A stretch of 64,000 nt of DNA from Amia ocellicauda (taxonomy: Eukaryota > Chordata > Actinopteri > Amiiformes > Amiidae). The position numbers were made by a program, and so were the translations under genes. Positions 9,779-20,397 of the stretch are shown in pieces. Within the stretch, counting starts at the first letter, position 1; every line of letters starts with the position of its first letter. The stretch covers positions 248,001 to 312,000 of the forward strand of contig NW_027102659.1 of the NCBI RefSeq assembly GCF_036373705.1, written 5' to 3'. The notes under the pieces were generated by a model. It searched no databases and was not told the DNA's origin. It saw nothing but the letters and a program-made list of their open reading frames with translations.

Positions 9779-11819
9779 ATGTCTGGAAACAACATCAGCG
9801 ATTCGATTTAAACGAGTTTTTAGGCAAGTCTTCAGATTATTTTCATTGACTCAGAGCGTGTTGTGTGCATGTATTGTAAATAAGGCTATAACATCTGTTT
9901 TAAGTTCTGTAAAATTATTTTTCAGCCAGTCAACAGGAGTTAATTCCCAACGCTGAGGAGATCATCTGGAACAACGACGGTAAGATTTTTGTGTTTGCGC
10001 TCATGGGTTCTTATGCATGGGTGTGTGTGGTTTTGAAGCGGCTCATTAGAGTTATGAAAACGTTTTAATATATATTAATGCCGGTCTCTTTAATTACACA
10101 GAAACTATCGAAAGGCCTGTGATTAATGTCTCCGAGGATCGACCAAGAGAAGTGGTTGTCCCTAGACAGGCTGTCTGCCGACCGGGTAAGAACTAAACCC
10201 CTGTTTGTTTGTATAACGTTTCTGTAAGATGTTTGAGTCCAGTTTTGTTAATTTAAAAAAATTATCCTGTCTAACAGTATTAAGAAACGTGGTTCGAGAC
10301 AACGAAAGGCCTTCCACATCGAGGGCTTGTTTCGTTTTACCTTCGAGAACCGTAACCTTTCAAGAATCTGAAAGGCCGTCAGCCCCGGTATCTGATAGCT
10401 GTGAGTATATATCTGCAGCCTGTAAGAGGTTAAAGCTTTTTATAAAGCGGTGTGGTTAAAGGTTAAACATGTCTCTTACCTTCACAGCGGTGCAAAAAGC
10501 TAAACCAGCCGAAAAACATAAGAAACGATTATTCTGTGGAGGTAAGTAAGATCTTTCAAACTTTAATGTTTTTAAAAGGGCTTTGTTTGCCCGTTGAGGG
10601 CTAATATTTAAGCGATGGGTGACCGTTTCCTGTAGGGCGGGGGGTTCTGGGAAAGATCTTTAGAAGTCCGGACAGGTCTAGGCTTGTTTCTGGGGAACGT
10701 GTTTAGAAATGACCGATTGCCGTACCGTCTGGTTAGGAAGTAAAGCCGTCCGAAAGGGTTTAGTAAGTTGTTTGGCTTATCTCCCGCTATTATACTTCTG
10801 TTTTAAAGTCGTTGTAGGAAAAGGCTTGAAGGTGTTCATTGTATTTAATATTTAAACAGATCGTGAAAACGTTTGTGAAACAGGAAGTCCCGGGATCAGG
10901 AAGCGTTTACACTTGGAAGGTTCGTTTAAAAATGAAATGTTGTTGTGTGTGTGTGTGTTTTATTAACAATATTACAGTTTTTAAAGAAACATTTAAGAAA
11001 CAGTTTATTTACAGCGGCTTCTCTGTTTTACATTTATTATCAAGTCCTAATAAATATATTGTCTGTAAATAATAAGGCGTTGTAGTGAATGTCTAAGGCT
11101 ATTTTCAAAGGTCTAAAAAAGCTAAAGGTTTTGAATGTCCTGGACATGTTGTTTTAAGTTTGATTTCTGTCGCCGTTTAAAGATGTAAATGTAATGTATA
11201 TTTTTATTCTTCCCAAGACTCTTGGGATAGTCATTCTGTGGATGAGCTATTGAGGACAATTACCCCGTCTAAGTGGGATCAAACATCTTTCCCGGTGAGA
11301 TCACCGAGAGGATCCCCCACGGTGGTCTTGGAGACCCCCCAACATCTACTCAGGCCACAGCCTTCTGGGGGTAATTCTACACCCCAGATTCAGCCCGCCG
11401 CATTGTCGGGCGGAACAAATACAGGCATCCAACAACCTCAGGGGTCGCCGTCAGTCAGGGCTGACACACCACCCAACGACGGCCTGGTTTCAACATCGTC
11501 CCCCCAGACCCGTTTCTTGGCTACAGAAACGCGGAACAGTACCCCGCGCTTGGCCAGGGTGTCACCGCAAAGGCCTTCTTGGTCTCCGTCAATGAGTATA
11601 CACTCGCTCCTTACCTCCTTCGACCGAGATTTACCGGAGCGACCATCCTTTGAAGCTGAGCCAGGCCACCAGCCCCCGGAGCTTCTTCCTGAAGGTCGGC
11701 ATGAGTTGCTACATACTTTGTTACAAAATCAAAGACTTGTGTTAGTGGGGCAAAACCTGCTGATAGAGAGCCAAAACACCCTTATTAATACCCTTACTAA
11801 CGAATTGTACCGTATTTAA
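9779..11819 (+). pseudogene. Seven-exon spliced early gene of unknown function (exon 1 frameshift)
   Basis: Exons: 9779-9823, 9926-9979, 10102-10185, 10278-10400, 10488-10541, 10860-10919 and 11218-11819. Every intron ends in AG after a pyrimidine-rich or T-rich tract. Introns 2-6 start GT, and intron 1 starts GC in the AG/GCAAGT context typical of GC-AG introns. All six introns are phase 1, and each internal exon is a multiple of 3 (54, 84, 123, 54, 60). With the 46-base exon 1 of elements 3 and 4, the gene model is 340 codons. The predicted protein has several ERP(S) motifs, a short basic cluster in exon 5 (KHKKRLF) and a Pro/Ser/Thr-rich C-terminal exon. No known domain is recognised; a nuclear regulatory role is a guess. 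Here exon 1 lacks one base, and exon 7 is fully open. Confidence 0.7.
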
Positions 11820-11865
11820 TGTTTTAATAGACACAAAACGCCTTACTATTGTGTGTTGTTGGAAA

Positions 11866-11878
11866 AATAAAAAATAAA
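11866..11878 (+). terminator. Tandem AATAAA poly(A) signals after the early gene
   Basis: AATAAA occurs at 11866-11871 and 11873-11878, about 50 bases after the early-gene stop. It would separate the spliced early transcript from the polB block. The signals are conserved in elements 3 and 4. Confidence 0.6.
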
Positions 11879-11981
11879 TTAAAAAATGTCCTGACTTGGT
11901 AAAAGAACTCACAAACTAAAGGATTATGAACAAGCTAGGGCCCCAAAAAGACCTTCCCGAGAGAACATCCCCGGCCCTGTT

Positions 11982-12800
11982 GTGAACTCCTCTGATGTCC
12001 CAATGAACCTGGAACTATTACAAATGATAAATGATTTAAATAACCCCCAATTACCACCGATAGAATGTGAATTAACAGACTTACCGGTGAACCCCGACCT
12101 GTTACAGATGGTCAATGATCTAAATAACCACCTCCCACCGGTAGCGCTTATAGAGGTTCACCCCCTAGTTCACCCCGATTTGTTTGAAATGGTGGAGGCT
12201 TTGGAGGAGCTACCCCGACCAAATTCTGCCCCTATTATAAATGATTTGAGACAATTAGAACACAGGATGGCGGCAGAAGCAGCCATCACTATAGAGGAGG
12301 GTCTTGACATTAACCGGTTGGATATCTTTGAAGGACTTTTACAGGCTTTAAATGAGCCTCCTCAAAAAGGGGGTTTTGTAGATGTCAGCAGTGGGGGTGT
12401 TCGGAATTTGGAGGGTTCTGGGACTGATAAGGCTGTGGAGGACATGCTCTGTGAGAATGTAGGGGGTGAAGGCTTTGTTCAAAATGATGATGTGTCCAAG
12501 AGTACCAGTGATCCCGTGATTATAGATAGACCGGCCTATAACAATTTTGAAATGATTCAGCGTTTTAATTTTGCAGAACTTTTAAATTGTGACAATTATG
12601 CAGAAATATTTGTCAACATATACGAGGCCTTGCACAAAATGCTTGAACAGGTTGCTGAAAGGGTCAGACCTCGAGATGTTGTACAGTTAGAACTCAGAGG
12701 GGATGATTTGTTTAGCAACCTATCTGTAATGCTGAGTGGAGATAATTTAGACGTCTGGCTAAAATCGAAGCATTATTGCAAAGTAACGCAGCCATCATAG
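11982..12800 (+). CDS. Acidic repeat-containing ORF just upstream of polB (possible polymerase N-terminal region)
   Basis: The frame is open from 11895 to 12800. The coordinate given starts at a GTG, and the first in-frame ATG is at 12003. An ATG at 11886 is in frame but is followed at the third codon by TGA (11892-11894) in all three copies. The protein has three imperfect ~28-residue repeats built on (N/H)PDLLQMVNDLNN...LPP, then an acidic, low-similarity stretch. It overlaps the polB frame by 25 bases in the -1 frame, and polB has no ATG of its own nearby. It may therefore be the original N-terminal domain of polB, perhaps the terminal-protein region (inference), now separated by a frameshift. 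Confidence 0.6.
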   Translation: MNSSDVPMNLELLQMINDLNNPQLPPIECELTDLPVNPDLLQMVNDLNNHLPPVALIEVHPLVHPDLFEMVEALEELPRPNSAPIINDLRQLEHRMAAEAAITIEEGLDINRLDIFEGLLQALNEPPQKGGFVDVSSGGVRNLEGSGTDKAVEDMLCENVGGEGFVQNDDVSKSTSDPVIIDRPAYNNFEMIQRFNFAELLNCDNYAEIFVNIYEALHKMLEQVAERVRPRDVVQLELRGDDLFSNLSVMLSGDNLDVWLKSKHYCKVTQPS

Positions 12801-15800
12801 CTGATGAAAGTCTGTCTCTGGTAATGAATGTGGTTCGTAACCCTGAGGGTGGGGTGCTTAGAAGTCTGTCGAAATGCTTGAAGAACGACATAATTAGGAC
12901 CAAGCTCAGGCAATTAGTGGTGAGTTCCAGTGGGGACAATAAGCTCTGTTTTGCTTACAGTTTAATAAAATTACTCACCCCCGACATGCCTGAACCCCAA
13001 GCTCTGCAAGAGGCTTTAATGCTTCATCAGAGGGCCGGCTTAAACTCTCAACAGATGGTTGCCTTTTCAGACATCACCAAGTTTGAGGAGTTGTTGTCTT
13101 TAAAAATTGTTGTGTGGTACCATTGTGAGGTAAAGGAAGTATTTGTGAAATTTCAGACACATCCTGAAACCCATACACAGACACTGTTTCTCTTCCTAAG
13201 TGATAGTCATTACTTTGGAATAAAGAGTTTGACGGCTTTTTTGGGTTGTTCGTATGTTTGTCATTGTTGTTATAAGGCCTTCAATGATAAGCTTAAGCAC
13301 CGCTGTGACGGTTACTGTAACGTCTGATTCAATCCCCAATGTTGTAAGGGTTTGGCCCCTACCATCCGATGAAAAGATTGCTTAAGGATTTGTCTCTCTG
13401 CGTTCTGTTTTTCCGAGCATAAGGTACAGAGGGCCGCTGCTGAGGGGGTTAAAAAACTGAGTTATTGTGATCAAACTAAATATTGCCCGCAGTGTTGCCT
13501 CCAGTACCGTTTTCATGAGGTTAAACCACACAAATGTCTGGAGCCGAGATGCAGGATCTGTAATGCTGATTTAACCCCGGGGTCCGAACACCAGTGCTTT
13601 ATTCAGCCGGTTAAAAAGGAGCCGCCGCACAACCGGTATGTCTTTTTTGCTTTTGAATGCCGGCAAGAAAACGGGGTCCACGTTGCTAATTATATACACT
13701 GTATTGACATGTTGGATCGTGAGTGGTCAGCTAGCGGTGAGAGTTGTGTCAGGGAAATCATTACGCGGTATCGCGGTCCAAAATACCTCAATTACACATT
13801 TATTGCCCACAATGCTAAGGGTTATGATTCTTACATTTTGATGAAGTATCTGGTGGAAAATGGGGTGACCCCAAAAATAATAGCTCAGGGTAGCAAGATC
13901 ATGTGTTTCACCGACGAAGCTTTCAACTAACGTTACATAGACTCGTTAAATTTCCTCCCCATGAAATTGAGCGCTTTGCCTAAGGCTCTGGGTTTTGAGG
14001 CTCAGAAGAAAGGTTGGTTCTGCCATTTTTTTAATACTAAGGACACTCAAAATTATCGAGGGTCCTACCCGCCCGCCTCTTATTATGGGGTTGATACTAT
14101 GATGTCTCATGAGAGGGAGGAATTCTTTAAATGGTACAATACGGTTAAGGGAGGTGTTTTTGATTTCCGAGAAGAGATGGCCGCTTATTGTAAAAATGAT
14201 GTGGTGATCCTTAAAGAAGCCTGTGTGCGTTTCTGCGCCGAGGTTATCAACACATCGGGTCTCGACCCTTTGCAAAGTGTGACCATAGCGTCTCTCTGCA
14301 TGAAAATGTATCGGTCCAATTTCTTGCAGAAAAACACTATAGCGGTCACCACTTCTGACAACTATCGTGCTAGACAAAAGAACTTTTCGACTGTCTCCAT
14401 ACAGTGGCTGGAATACCTGAGTGCCCGGGATAACATCTTCATCAGACATGCTTTAAATCAAGGGGAAGTCAAAATGGGGCCTTACTACTTAGACGGTTTT
14501 AGCAACGTGTCCGGGCGGCGTACCGCTTATGAGTTTGCTGGTTGTATTTACCATGGCTGTCCTCAGTGCTTCGACCCAAACACCTTTAACCCCGTAACAC
14601 AAAAACTCTGCGGTGATATGTACTATGATTTCCAGGAACGAATTGAAACTTTAAAAAACACCTATGGTTTGAACGTGCTGGTGATTTGGGAACACGAGTG
14701 GACGACCCTGAAGCAACAGGATGCGGGGGTACAACGGTTTATGGAAACCTTGGACTTTCCTGAACGTCTAGAGCCCCGGGATGCGTTATTTGGGGGTCGT
14801 ACCAACGCCCTCTGTTTACATTATGAGGTAAAGGAGGGTGAGAGAGTAGATTACTATGATTTCACCAGTCTGTACCCTTATGTCAACAAGACCAAAATGT
14901 ACCCGGTGGGGCGTCCAACCATTGTTTATCGTGACTTTCTCGAAATCGGACATTACTTTGGTTTGATCAAAGTCACCATGTACCCTCCTCGCGAGCTGTT
15001 CTTACCCGTGTTGCCTTACAGGTGTTCGGGAAAATTGATGTTCCCTCTGTGTAGAACGTGTGTGGAAACTGAAAATCAAACTACCTCTTGTCTGCACAGT
15101 GATGAAGAGAGAGCGCTGACGGGTGTCTGGTGTAGCATTGAGCTTGACAAGGCGGTGGAGAAAGGTTACAGAGTCGGTAAGGTGTATGAGGTTTGGCATT
15201 TTTCTGAAAAACCTGATACTCTTTTTGCTGATTACATTATGACCCATCTGAAAGGGAAACAGGAGGCATCGGGCTATCCCTCATGGTGTGTTGACTCCGC
15301 GGCCAAAGAGCGATACGTTCAGCAATATTTTGAAAAGGAAGGGATCCGTCTAGAGCCGGGGAACATAACTGTAAACCCCGCCAAGAGACAAATGTCCAAA
15401 CTGATTTTAAACAGTCTGTGGGGTAAGTTTGGGGAAAGAAATTACCGTCTAAACACAACCTTGATTAAAACCCCTGAACAGTTTATAGAATTTATGTTTT
15501 CCAAACAACATGCAGTATCACACTTTCAATTCTTAAATGACCACGTGGCACAGGTCCAGTGGAGGGCCCCTAAAGATTTCCCCACCAAACAGGGGAACGT
15601 TAATGTTTTCATAGCGGTTTTTACCACGGCTTACGCCCGGCTTGAACTGTACAACTTAATGGATCAGTTGCAGGAACGCACGCTCTATCATGATACTGAC
15701 TCTGTAATCTTTGTCACCAGGCCAGGGGATTGGGTCCCTCCCCTCGGGGACTACCTTGGGGAGTTAACGAGCGAACTAGATCCTCAGGACCACATAGTGG

Positions 15801-16114
15801 AGTTTGTTTCAGGGGGTCCTAAGACTTACGCATACAGAACGGCTGCGGGTAAGACCTGTATGAAAGTTAAGGGTTTCACTCTGAAACATTGTAACAACAA
15901 GCTCATTAACATCAAGTCTCTGACGACCCTGGTAGAAAGTTTTGTAACCGAGAAAGACGCGCCTCCTCGTGAGATTATTACAGCCGGAAATCAGATCTAT
16001 CGCAATAAAAAGGGGTACACGTTGGAAAATAGATCACTAAACAAACGGTTCAGGGTGGTGTACAATAAAAGAGTCTTGAAGACTGATTATACCACTCTGC
16101 CTTATGGATATTAG
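12776..16114 (+). pseudogene. polB: Protein-primed family B DNA polymerase, nonsense-broken
   Basis: The N-terminal part is Cys-rich and likely zinc-binding. The exonuclease region follows: the ExoI site reads FFAFECRQ, with Ala where the catalytic Asp is expected; ExoII is FIAHNAKGYDSY; ExoIII is AYCKNDVVIL. In the large ORF (13961-16114) the palm motifs are DFTSLYP (about residue 300), NSLWGKFG (about 483), YHDTDS (about 577) and KVKG. Stops lie at 13325-13327 and 13370-13372 (both TGA, this copy only) and at 13928-13930 (TAA, in all copies). The gene would replicate element DNA from protein-primed ends. Its stop overlaps the ATPase start by 11 bases. Confidence 0.92.
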
Positions 16115-16772
16115 CGGTGGTTTTGATAACAGACTTCAACACCCTTTCTCCTGTATTATAGCCGGTCCCTCCAATTCGGGGAAGAGCTATCTTATAAAGA
16201 ACATCATAGAAGATGTGGACGCAACCGTGTCCCAAGCTCTTGACAACATAGTGTGGCGTTACTCTTGCTGGCAACCTCTCTACGATGATTTGGCTTCGAA
16301 AAAAAATCTGAAATTTGTGCAAGGTCTCCCCGCCTCGTTGTGTGACGATGACTTGTTCCCGCCCGGTCAAACTAATCTAGTGATCCTTGATGACCTGATG
16401 GAGCAGGCCGGTGACAACAGTGAAGTGGAAAAAGCTTTCACAAAGTACACTCATCATAGGAATTTAAGTATTATTTATTTAGTTCAAAATCTATTTTTTC
16501 AAGGTAAAAAAAGCCGCACTATTAATTTAAATGCCAATTATATAATTATTTTTAAATACCCCAGAGATAAACTACAGGTCACCGTCTTGGCTCGTCAAAT
16601 GTACCCTAACCAGACCAAGTTCTTTTTGGAGGCATTTGAGGATGCCTCCAAAAAACCCTACGGGTACTTGATTGCGGACTTAAAAGCACAAACCCCAGAA
16701 GACTTTCGCCTCAGAACAGGTTTGTGCCCGCCCGATTGGCCGGCAGTGTATGTGCTAAAGAAAAGGAAATAA
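16104..16772 (+). CDS. A32/FtsK-type DNA-packaging ATPase
   Basis: Intact 222 residues. Walker A GPSNSGKS is at residues 21-28, Walker B LVILDD near 92-97, followed by a YLVQN sensor-like segment near 127. In this family the enzyme drives DNA into capsids. It starts inside the polB stop and is followed after 6 bases by the small basic ORF. It lacks one Asn in the KKN run that element 3 has, an in-frame 3-base difference. Confidence 0.92.
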   Translation: MDISGGFDNRLQHPFSCIIAGPSNSGKSYLIKNIIEDVDATVSQALDNIVWRYSCWQPLYDDLASKKNLKFVQGLPASLCDDDLFPPGQTNLVILDDLMEQAGDNSEVEKAFTKYTHHRNLSIIYLVQNLFFQGKKSRTINLNANYIIIFKYPRDKLQVTVLARQMYPNQTKFFLEAFEDASKKPYGYLIADLKAQTPEDFRLRTGLCPPDWPAVYVLKKRK

Positions 16773-16778
16773 ATAAGA

Positions 16779-17114
16779 ATGTCTGTTCGGATTAAAAGAA
16801 ATCTGCCGCTTTTGCAAATGTTATTTGAGGGGAGCCCGCGCCATAGGAAAGCTGTGCTGGCAGGGGCCCCCTCGGATTTGATCGAGACCCTGTGTGAAAT
16901 AGCTTTTAACATCTTACGCGGTAATATACCCCTAACCCCTTCTCAACATTCTAAACTCAAAAAACAAAAAGCGGTTATCAAGATCATCGCTAATAAGAAG
17001 TATTCTATTAAAAGAAAAAGAAAGAAGATTAATCAAACCGGGGGTTTTATAGGACCGCTGTTGAGCATAGCCGTGCCTTTCCTAACCAGTCTTCTAGCTT
17101 CCAGAGTGGGTTAA
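16779..17114 (+). CDS. Small basic conserved Polinton protein with hydrophobic C-terminus
   Basis: This 111-residue ORF is identical to the element 3 copy and differs from element 1 at one position (QHS against QQS). A basic centre (KRKRKK) precedes the hydrophobic GGFIGPLLSIAVPFLTSLLAS tail. Its conservation in every copy suggests recent duplication or residual constraint; the sequence alone cannot separate these. Confidence 0.7.
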   Translation: MSVRIKRNLPLLQMLFEGSPRHRKAVLAGAPSDLIETLCEIAFNILRGNIPLTPSQHSKLKKQKAVIKIIANKKYSIKRKRKKINQTGGFIGPLLSIAVPFLTSLLASRVG

Positions 17115-17116
17115 TA

Positions 17117-17860
17117 ATGGAATATGCTCAGAAAATTTTTTTGATCCCTCAGGAGCAGCTTGAGAAACTGAGAAAAAATGTTGTCGGGCCAGAGCCCATT
17201 AGACAAACGGCCGAAAACAACCTGGACTCTGAAATGAAAGCTATACAGGCCAGGGCCGATTTAAATCAGTATTCCAAAGCCCAGTTGTATACCAACACGT
17301 TACAGCGCTACCTCCGTCTGGTTAGACAGGGTGAAAAAGATCAAAACATTTTAACTTTAACCATGGCCTCTCAAGAAAATGGTTCTGGGGCTGATGCGGG
17401 GGGAACGGTTGATAAAGATGTTGCGGTGACCGAACCTGTTGAGAGTTCAGAGGGAGATGTTGTAACGGATGTTTTGAGAAACATGCCGGCCAGAAGCAAA
17501 AGACATGCAGAATATATCCTGCACAAAATGCTTCAGAAACCGCGGGTAACGGCTTGGAATGAACAGGGTGAATTTGTTTTTAAAGGACAACTGATCAAAG
17601 GTTCACACATGTTTGATTTGTTGAAGAGTGTCACTAGCACTAATAAGGTACCCGATAGTCGCCGACCTGTAGGCTGGAATGCTTTCCTACAGGCGATGGC
17701 CTGTCTGAACATGCCCCAATCCACAGTTCCTAACCAGGAAACGCGACAAAAAATCCGTCTGTGTAAAGAGGTGGAGCCTGATCTGACTCCGATATCTCAT
17801 TACTCTGACCGTGCTGAGCGACCATCCTCAGGATCTATCCATCGTTGGGAAGCTTATTAA
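17117..17860 (+). CDS. Conserved Polinton ORF of unknown function (247 aa)
   Basis: Intact. The N-terminal part is helical and charged (MEYAQKIFLIPQEQLEKLRKN, then a segment with YTNTLQRYLRLVRQ). A Gly/Asp/Glu-rich linker covers residues 80-115. The C-terminal domain has VTAWNEQGEFVFKGQLIKGS and PVGWNAFLQAMACLNMP. I recall ORFs of this two-part design beside the small basic ORF in other animal Polintons, with no known function. It is the last gene of the rightward block. Confidence 0.7.
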   Translation: MEYAQKIFLIPQEQLEKLRKNVVGPEPIRQTAENNLDSEMKAIQARADLNQYSKAQLYTNTLQRYLRLVRQGEKDQNILTLTMASQENGSGADAGGTVDKDVAVTEPVESSEGDVVTDVLRNMPARSKRHAEYILHKMLQKPRVTAWNEQGEFVFKGQLIKGSHMFDLLKSVTSTNKVPDSRRPVGWNAFLQAMACLNMPQSTVPNQETRQKIRLCKEVEPDLTPISHYSDRAERPSSGSIHRWEAY

Positions 17861-18039
17861 TCTCATGTTTTTATTTGTCTCCCCTGTAAATAATGACCCG
17901 ACAAACAATTTTTTATTTTATTTTTTTTATTTTCAAATGTTGTACATTTATTTATAACATAACCCCTGCTTTGTATAAGAATTGTGTTGAATAAAAACAA
18001 AACTAATGATTAAAAGGCTGTTTTCATTATTTTTTCACC
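17861..18039. terminator. Convergent poly(A) region
   Basis: AATAAA on the + strand at 17990-17995 serves the polB-ATPase block, and TTTATT at 17947-17952 (AATAAA on the minus strand) serves the capsid block. The two transcripts would overlap by tens of bases at their 3' ends. Confidence 0.65.
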
Positions 18040-18597
18040 TTAACACGCATGACATCTATTAAAATCCTCACAAGAACACCCCATCTGTATACATGGCTGG
18101 CTAGGGTCGTAAGTCATTGTGTTATAAGGGGGGGTCCACAGTGTCCTGACAAACTCTGCCACTTTTTTATCATTTTGGCCTAAATCCTCACTGTACAAGG
18201 CCATAATATCGGGGTATGACCTTCCTTTAGATCTATTATATAAGAAAAACACACAGTGTTGACCACAAGTGAAGGTCTGAAGACTTTGTACTTGACGACA
18301 GCTGTAAATGGTTTCTTGACAGTTGTTGAGCAGAAAGTTATTGATCTTCCGAGGGAAAGGTCTGAAATCTGGGGGGTTTCCATAGGAATCAAAAAATTCA
18401 CCACGTTGGTCCTCCCTTAGATAAATAACCAGCCAATGTTCTCCGGGCATATTTTTAGGGTGTGTGTTGATTATGTACATTGCAGGTAAATTCTTGATCT
18501 TAAATTTAGGCAGCTGATCGCAGGCGTAGACTCCTTGAAACAGTTTCCGTGAGCCGGCCAGGGCATTCATGATGTGGTTGAGCTCTCTGGTGTTCAT
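18040..18597 (-). CDS. Adenain-type cysteine protease
   Basis: Intact 185 residues from the ATG at 18597, 1 base from the MCP stop. An in-frame ATG at 18612 inside the MCP end is an alternative start. Expected catalytic residues: His54 in PGEHWLVIYL, Asp70 in EFFDSYG, a Gln near 104-107, and the Cys in FTCGQHCVFF (about 115). In this family the enzyme matures capsid proteins. The C-terminus is Cys-rich (CSCEDFNRCHAC). Confidence 0.9.
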   Translation of the reverse strand: MNTRELNHIMNALAGSRKLFQGVYACDQLPKFKIKNLPAMYIINTHPKNMPGEHWLVIYLREDQRGEFFDSYGNPPDFRPFPRKINNFLLNNCQETIYSCRQVQSLQTFTCGQHCVFFLYNRSKGRSYPDIMALYSEDLGQNDKKVAEFVRTLWTPPYNTMTYDPSQPCIQMGCSCEDFNRCHAC

Positions 18598-18598
18598 T

Positions 18599-19906
18599 TT
18601 AATAATAATCATACAGAACGTTTCTCCTCTGATGCACCTCAATAATGTTGTCAAACACAGCATACACGACCATATTTACAGTGCGTGGTAGAGGCTGCTT
18701 GAAACGCATCTCCAAACGCATATTGCCCGTCTTCATCAGTGAAAAATGTTGTCCACACTCTTCGTCAGGGGCCAGGTTGAAACCGTACAGGGTGTAACCG
18801 CTGCAGTATTCCCGGCGATCGATCAGCAGAGTTTGATCCTTGAGATGGCGACCCTTAGCCAGTACTAGACTGTAATATTCACGAACCGCATTGCCGTTTT
18901 CAAAGTCAGGTTGAAAAGGTCTGGATGGAACCTGCACACCATCGACGTACAATACTATAAATTCCACGTTATAATGTTTAAAGTTAAAGGGGTTCTTGTT
19001 GTAAACCCCGGTAAATGCATCATTATCCACAAGACCTATAATAACCTGTTTTGGGAGCTGTCCTAGAAACAGATTTTCCTGGTTCATCACCCGTGTCCCT
19101 GCGGGGATACTGTGGACTTTCATATAGACTCTTTCGATCGGGTACTCGGCGTTTGCCGTCATTAACGCCTGCGCGTGTCCTAGTTTAACCGCCGGGGAGA
19201 CGGACACTTTTTTCACAAACAGCGAGGCCGATAATATGGTCAGTTTATATTTTTCCGTATCAGGGGTCATCAGACAAAAAGCACTTTTACTACGGATCAT
19301 TTTAATTTTTATGTCTACCCCGTTGAGCATGAGTTTTTCTTGGAAAAATATGTCTGCATGGATATGCCCCATTAGCTCAAAGGTCCTCCCTTCTGTTGAA
19401 GAGGCAGTTCTTTTTTGCAAACCCTTATTGAGTCCCTCTGGATCCTTGTCGTCCATAGCTTCCGAGATGTCTTTGAAGAAAAGGCCGGGGCTGAACTGTT
19501 TGCTTAGGGTCTCCTCACTATAATTAAGTTTACACTCCATCATGGCTCTATAGGGGTAAGTATTGCTGCTTTGACTAATGAGCCGATCTCTTAGGGTCAC
19601 ATCCACCTGTGAAAACATGGTGGCCACCGGGTAATTGATGACCCCAGCGATGGCCGTCTTCTCGATTGCATCGCCATCCTAATCAGTCACTTTACAGTTC
19701 ATTAAAATAAATGTGTTATTCAAATCAGTATAATCCTCGCCATTGCCAGCTATAAAAAACTCCAGAGGGGCCGTGTTTGAAATTGCAGATAGAGGGGGAA
19801 TCTCTACATATATGATCTTATCTATACTCGTTTGAGTGTATGGAACTGTAAACAGATCCAGTTCTGATTTGACGCATACTTCCGATAGACTGTGGAAAAA
19901 AGACAT
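18599..19906 (-). pseudogene. Major capsid protein (double jelly-roll), nonsense-broken
   Basis: The total span is 435 codons, the usual size for Polinton major capsid proteins. Recognisable segments are LEFFIAGNGEDY near the N-terminus, then MFSQVDVTLRDRLISQSSN and YPYRAMMECKLNYSEETLS. An in-frame TAG at 19679-19681, shared with element 3 but not 1 or 4, cuts off the first 75 residues. The gene sits between protease and pX-like gene as in related elements. Confidence 0.9.
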
Positions 19907-19908
19907 GT

Positions 19909-20396
19909 TTAAAAGATGTATCCTGAGGCTCTATTTTTCTTTCTTTGAGACTTTCTTTTTGCAGGTTTTTTCTTGTGCTGCTTCCTTCTCCGAGTGTTTC
20001 CACGATATGTTGGAGAATGAGAGATTCTTCGTTTTTTGTTAGCCACGGATCTTCGTCGCCCTGGTGGACACATGCTGTTTCTTCTTTTACCCCCCCTCCT
20101 CGCCATTACCATGAGACCCGAACCCTCCTGATGCTCATGGCTAGCTGCCCGGTTCATAACATTGGTGAACACGTCACTAACAATATTTTTAGCCGCTGAT
20201 TTCAAGTGGGGTCTGGCTATAGCAAAGCCTCTCTTAAGCAGGGGTACGGCCATTCTAAAGAGACCACGAAAGAGTCCTCCTAGACCGGCGCCATACATTG
20301 TGGGGGCTCCTACAAAACCGGGCAAGCCGTTCCATCTTGCATCTTGTAATAATCCACATAGGCGCTAGGATCTACATAACCCCTCGAGGTAGCCAT
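19909..20396 (-). pseudogene. Basic pX/VI-like minor virion protein, 5' frameshift
   Basis: The open part (MPGFVGAPTMYGAG from 20325) has an amphipathic segment (GLGGLFRGLFRMAVPLLKRG) and a C-terminus of about 45 residues dominated by Arg and Lys. This recalls adenovirus core/membrane-lytic proteins and is a common Polinton gene. The ATG in frame in element 4 corresponds to 20394-20396, but a 1-base difference near 20332 puts it out of frame here. MPGF may serve as an internal start. Confidence 0.7.
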
Positions 20397-20397
20397 T

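Noticed and set aside
13946-14449. 167-codon minus-strand frame inside polB (also at 32297 and 50652)
   Set aside because: It lies wholly antisense to conserved polymerase codons and has no independent signal.
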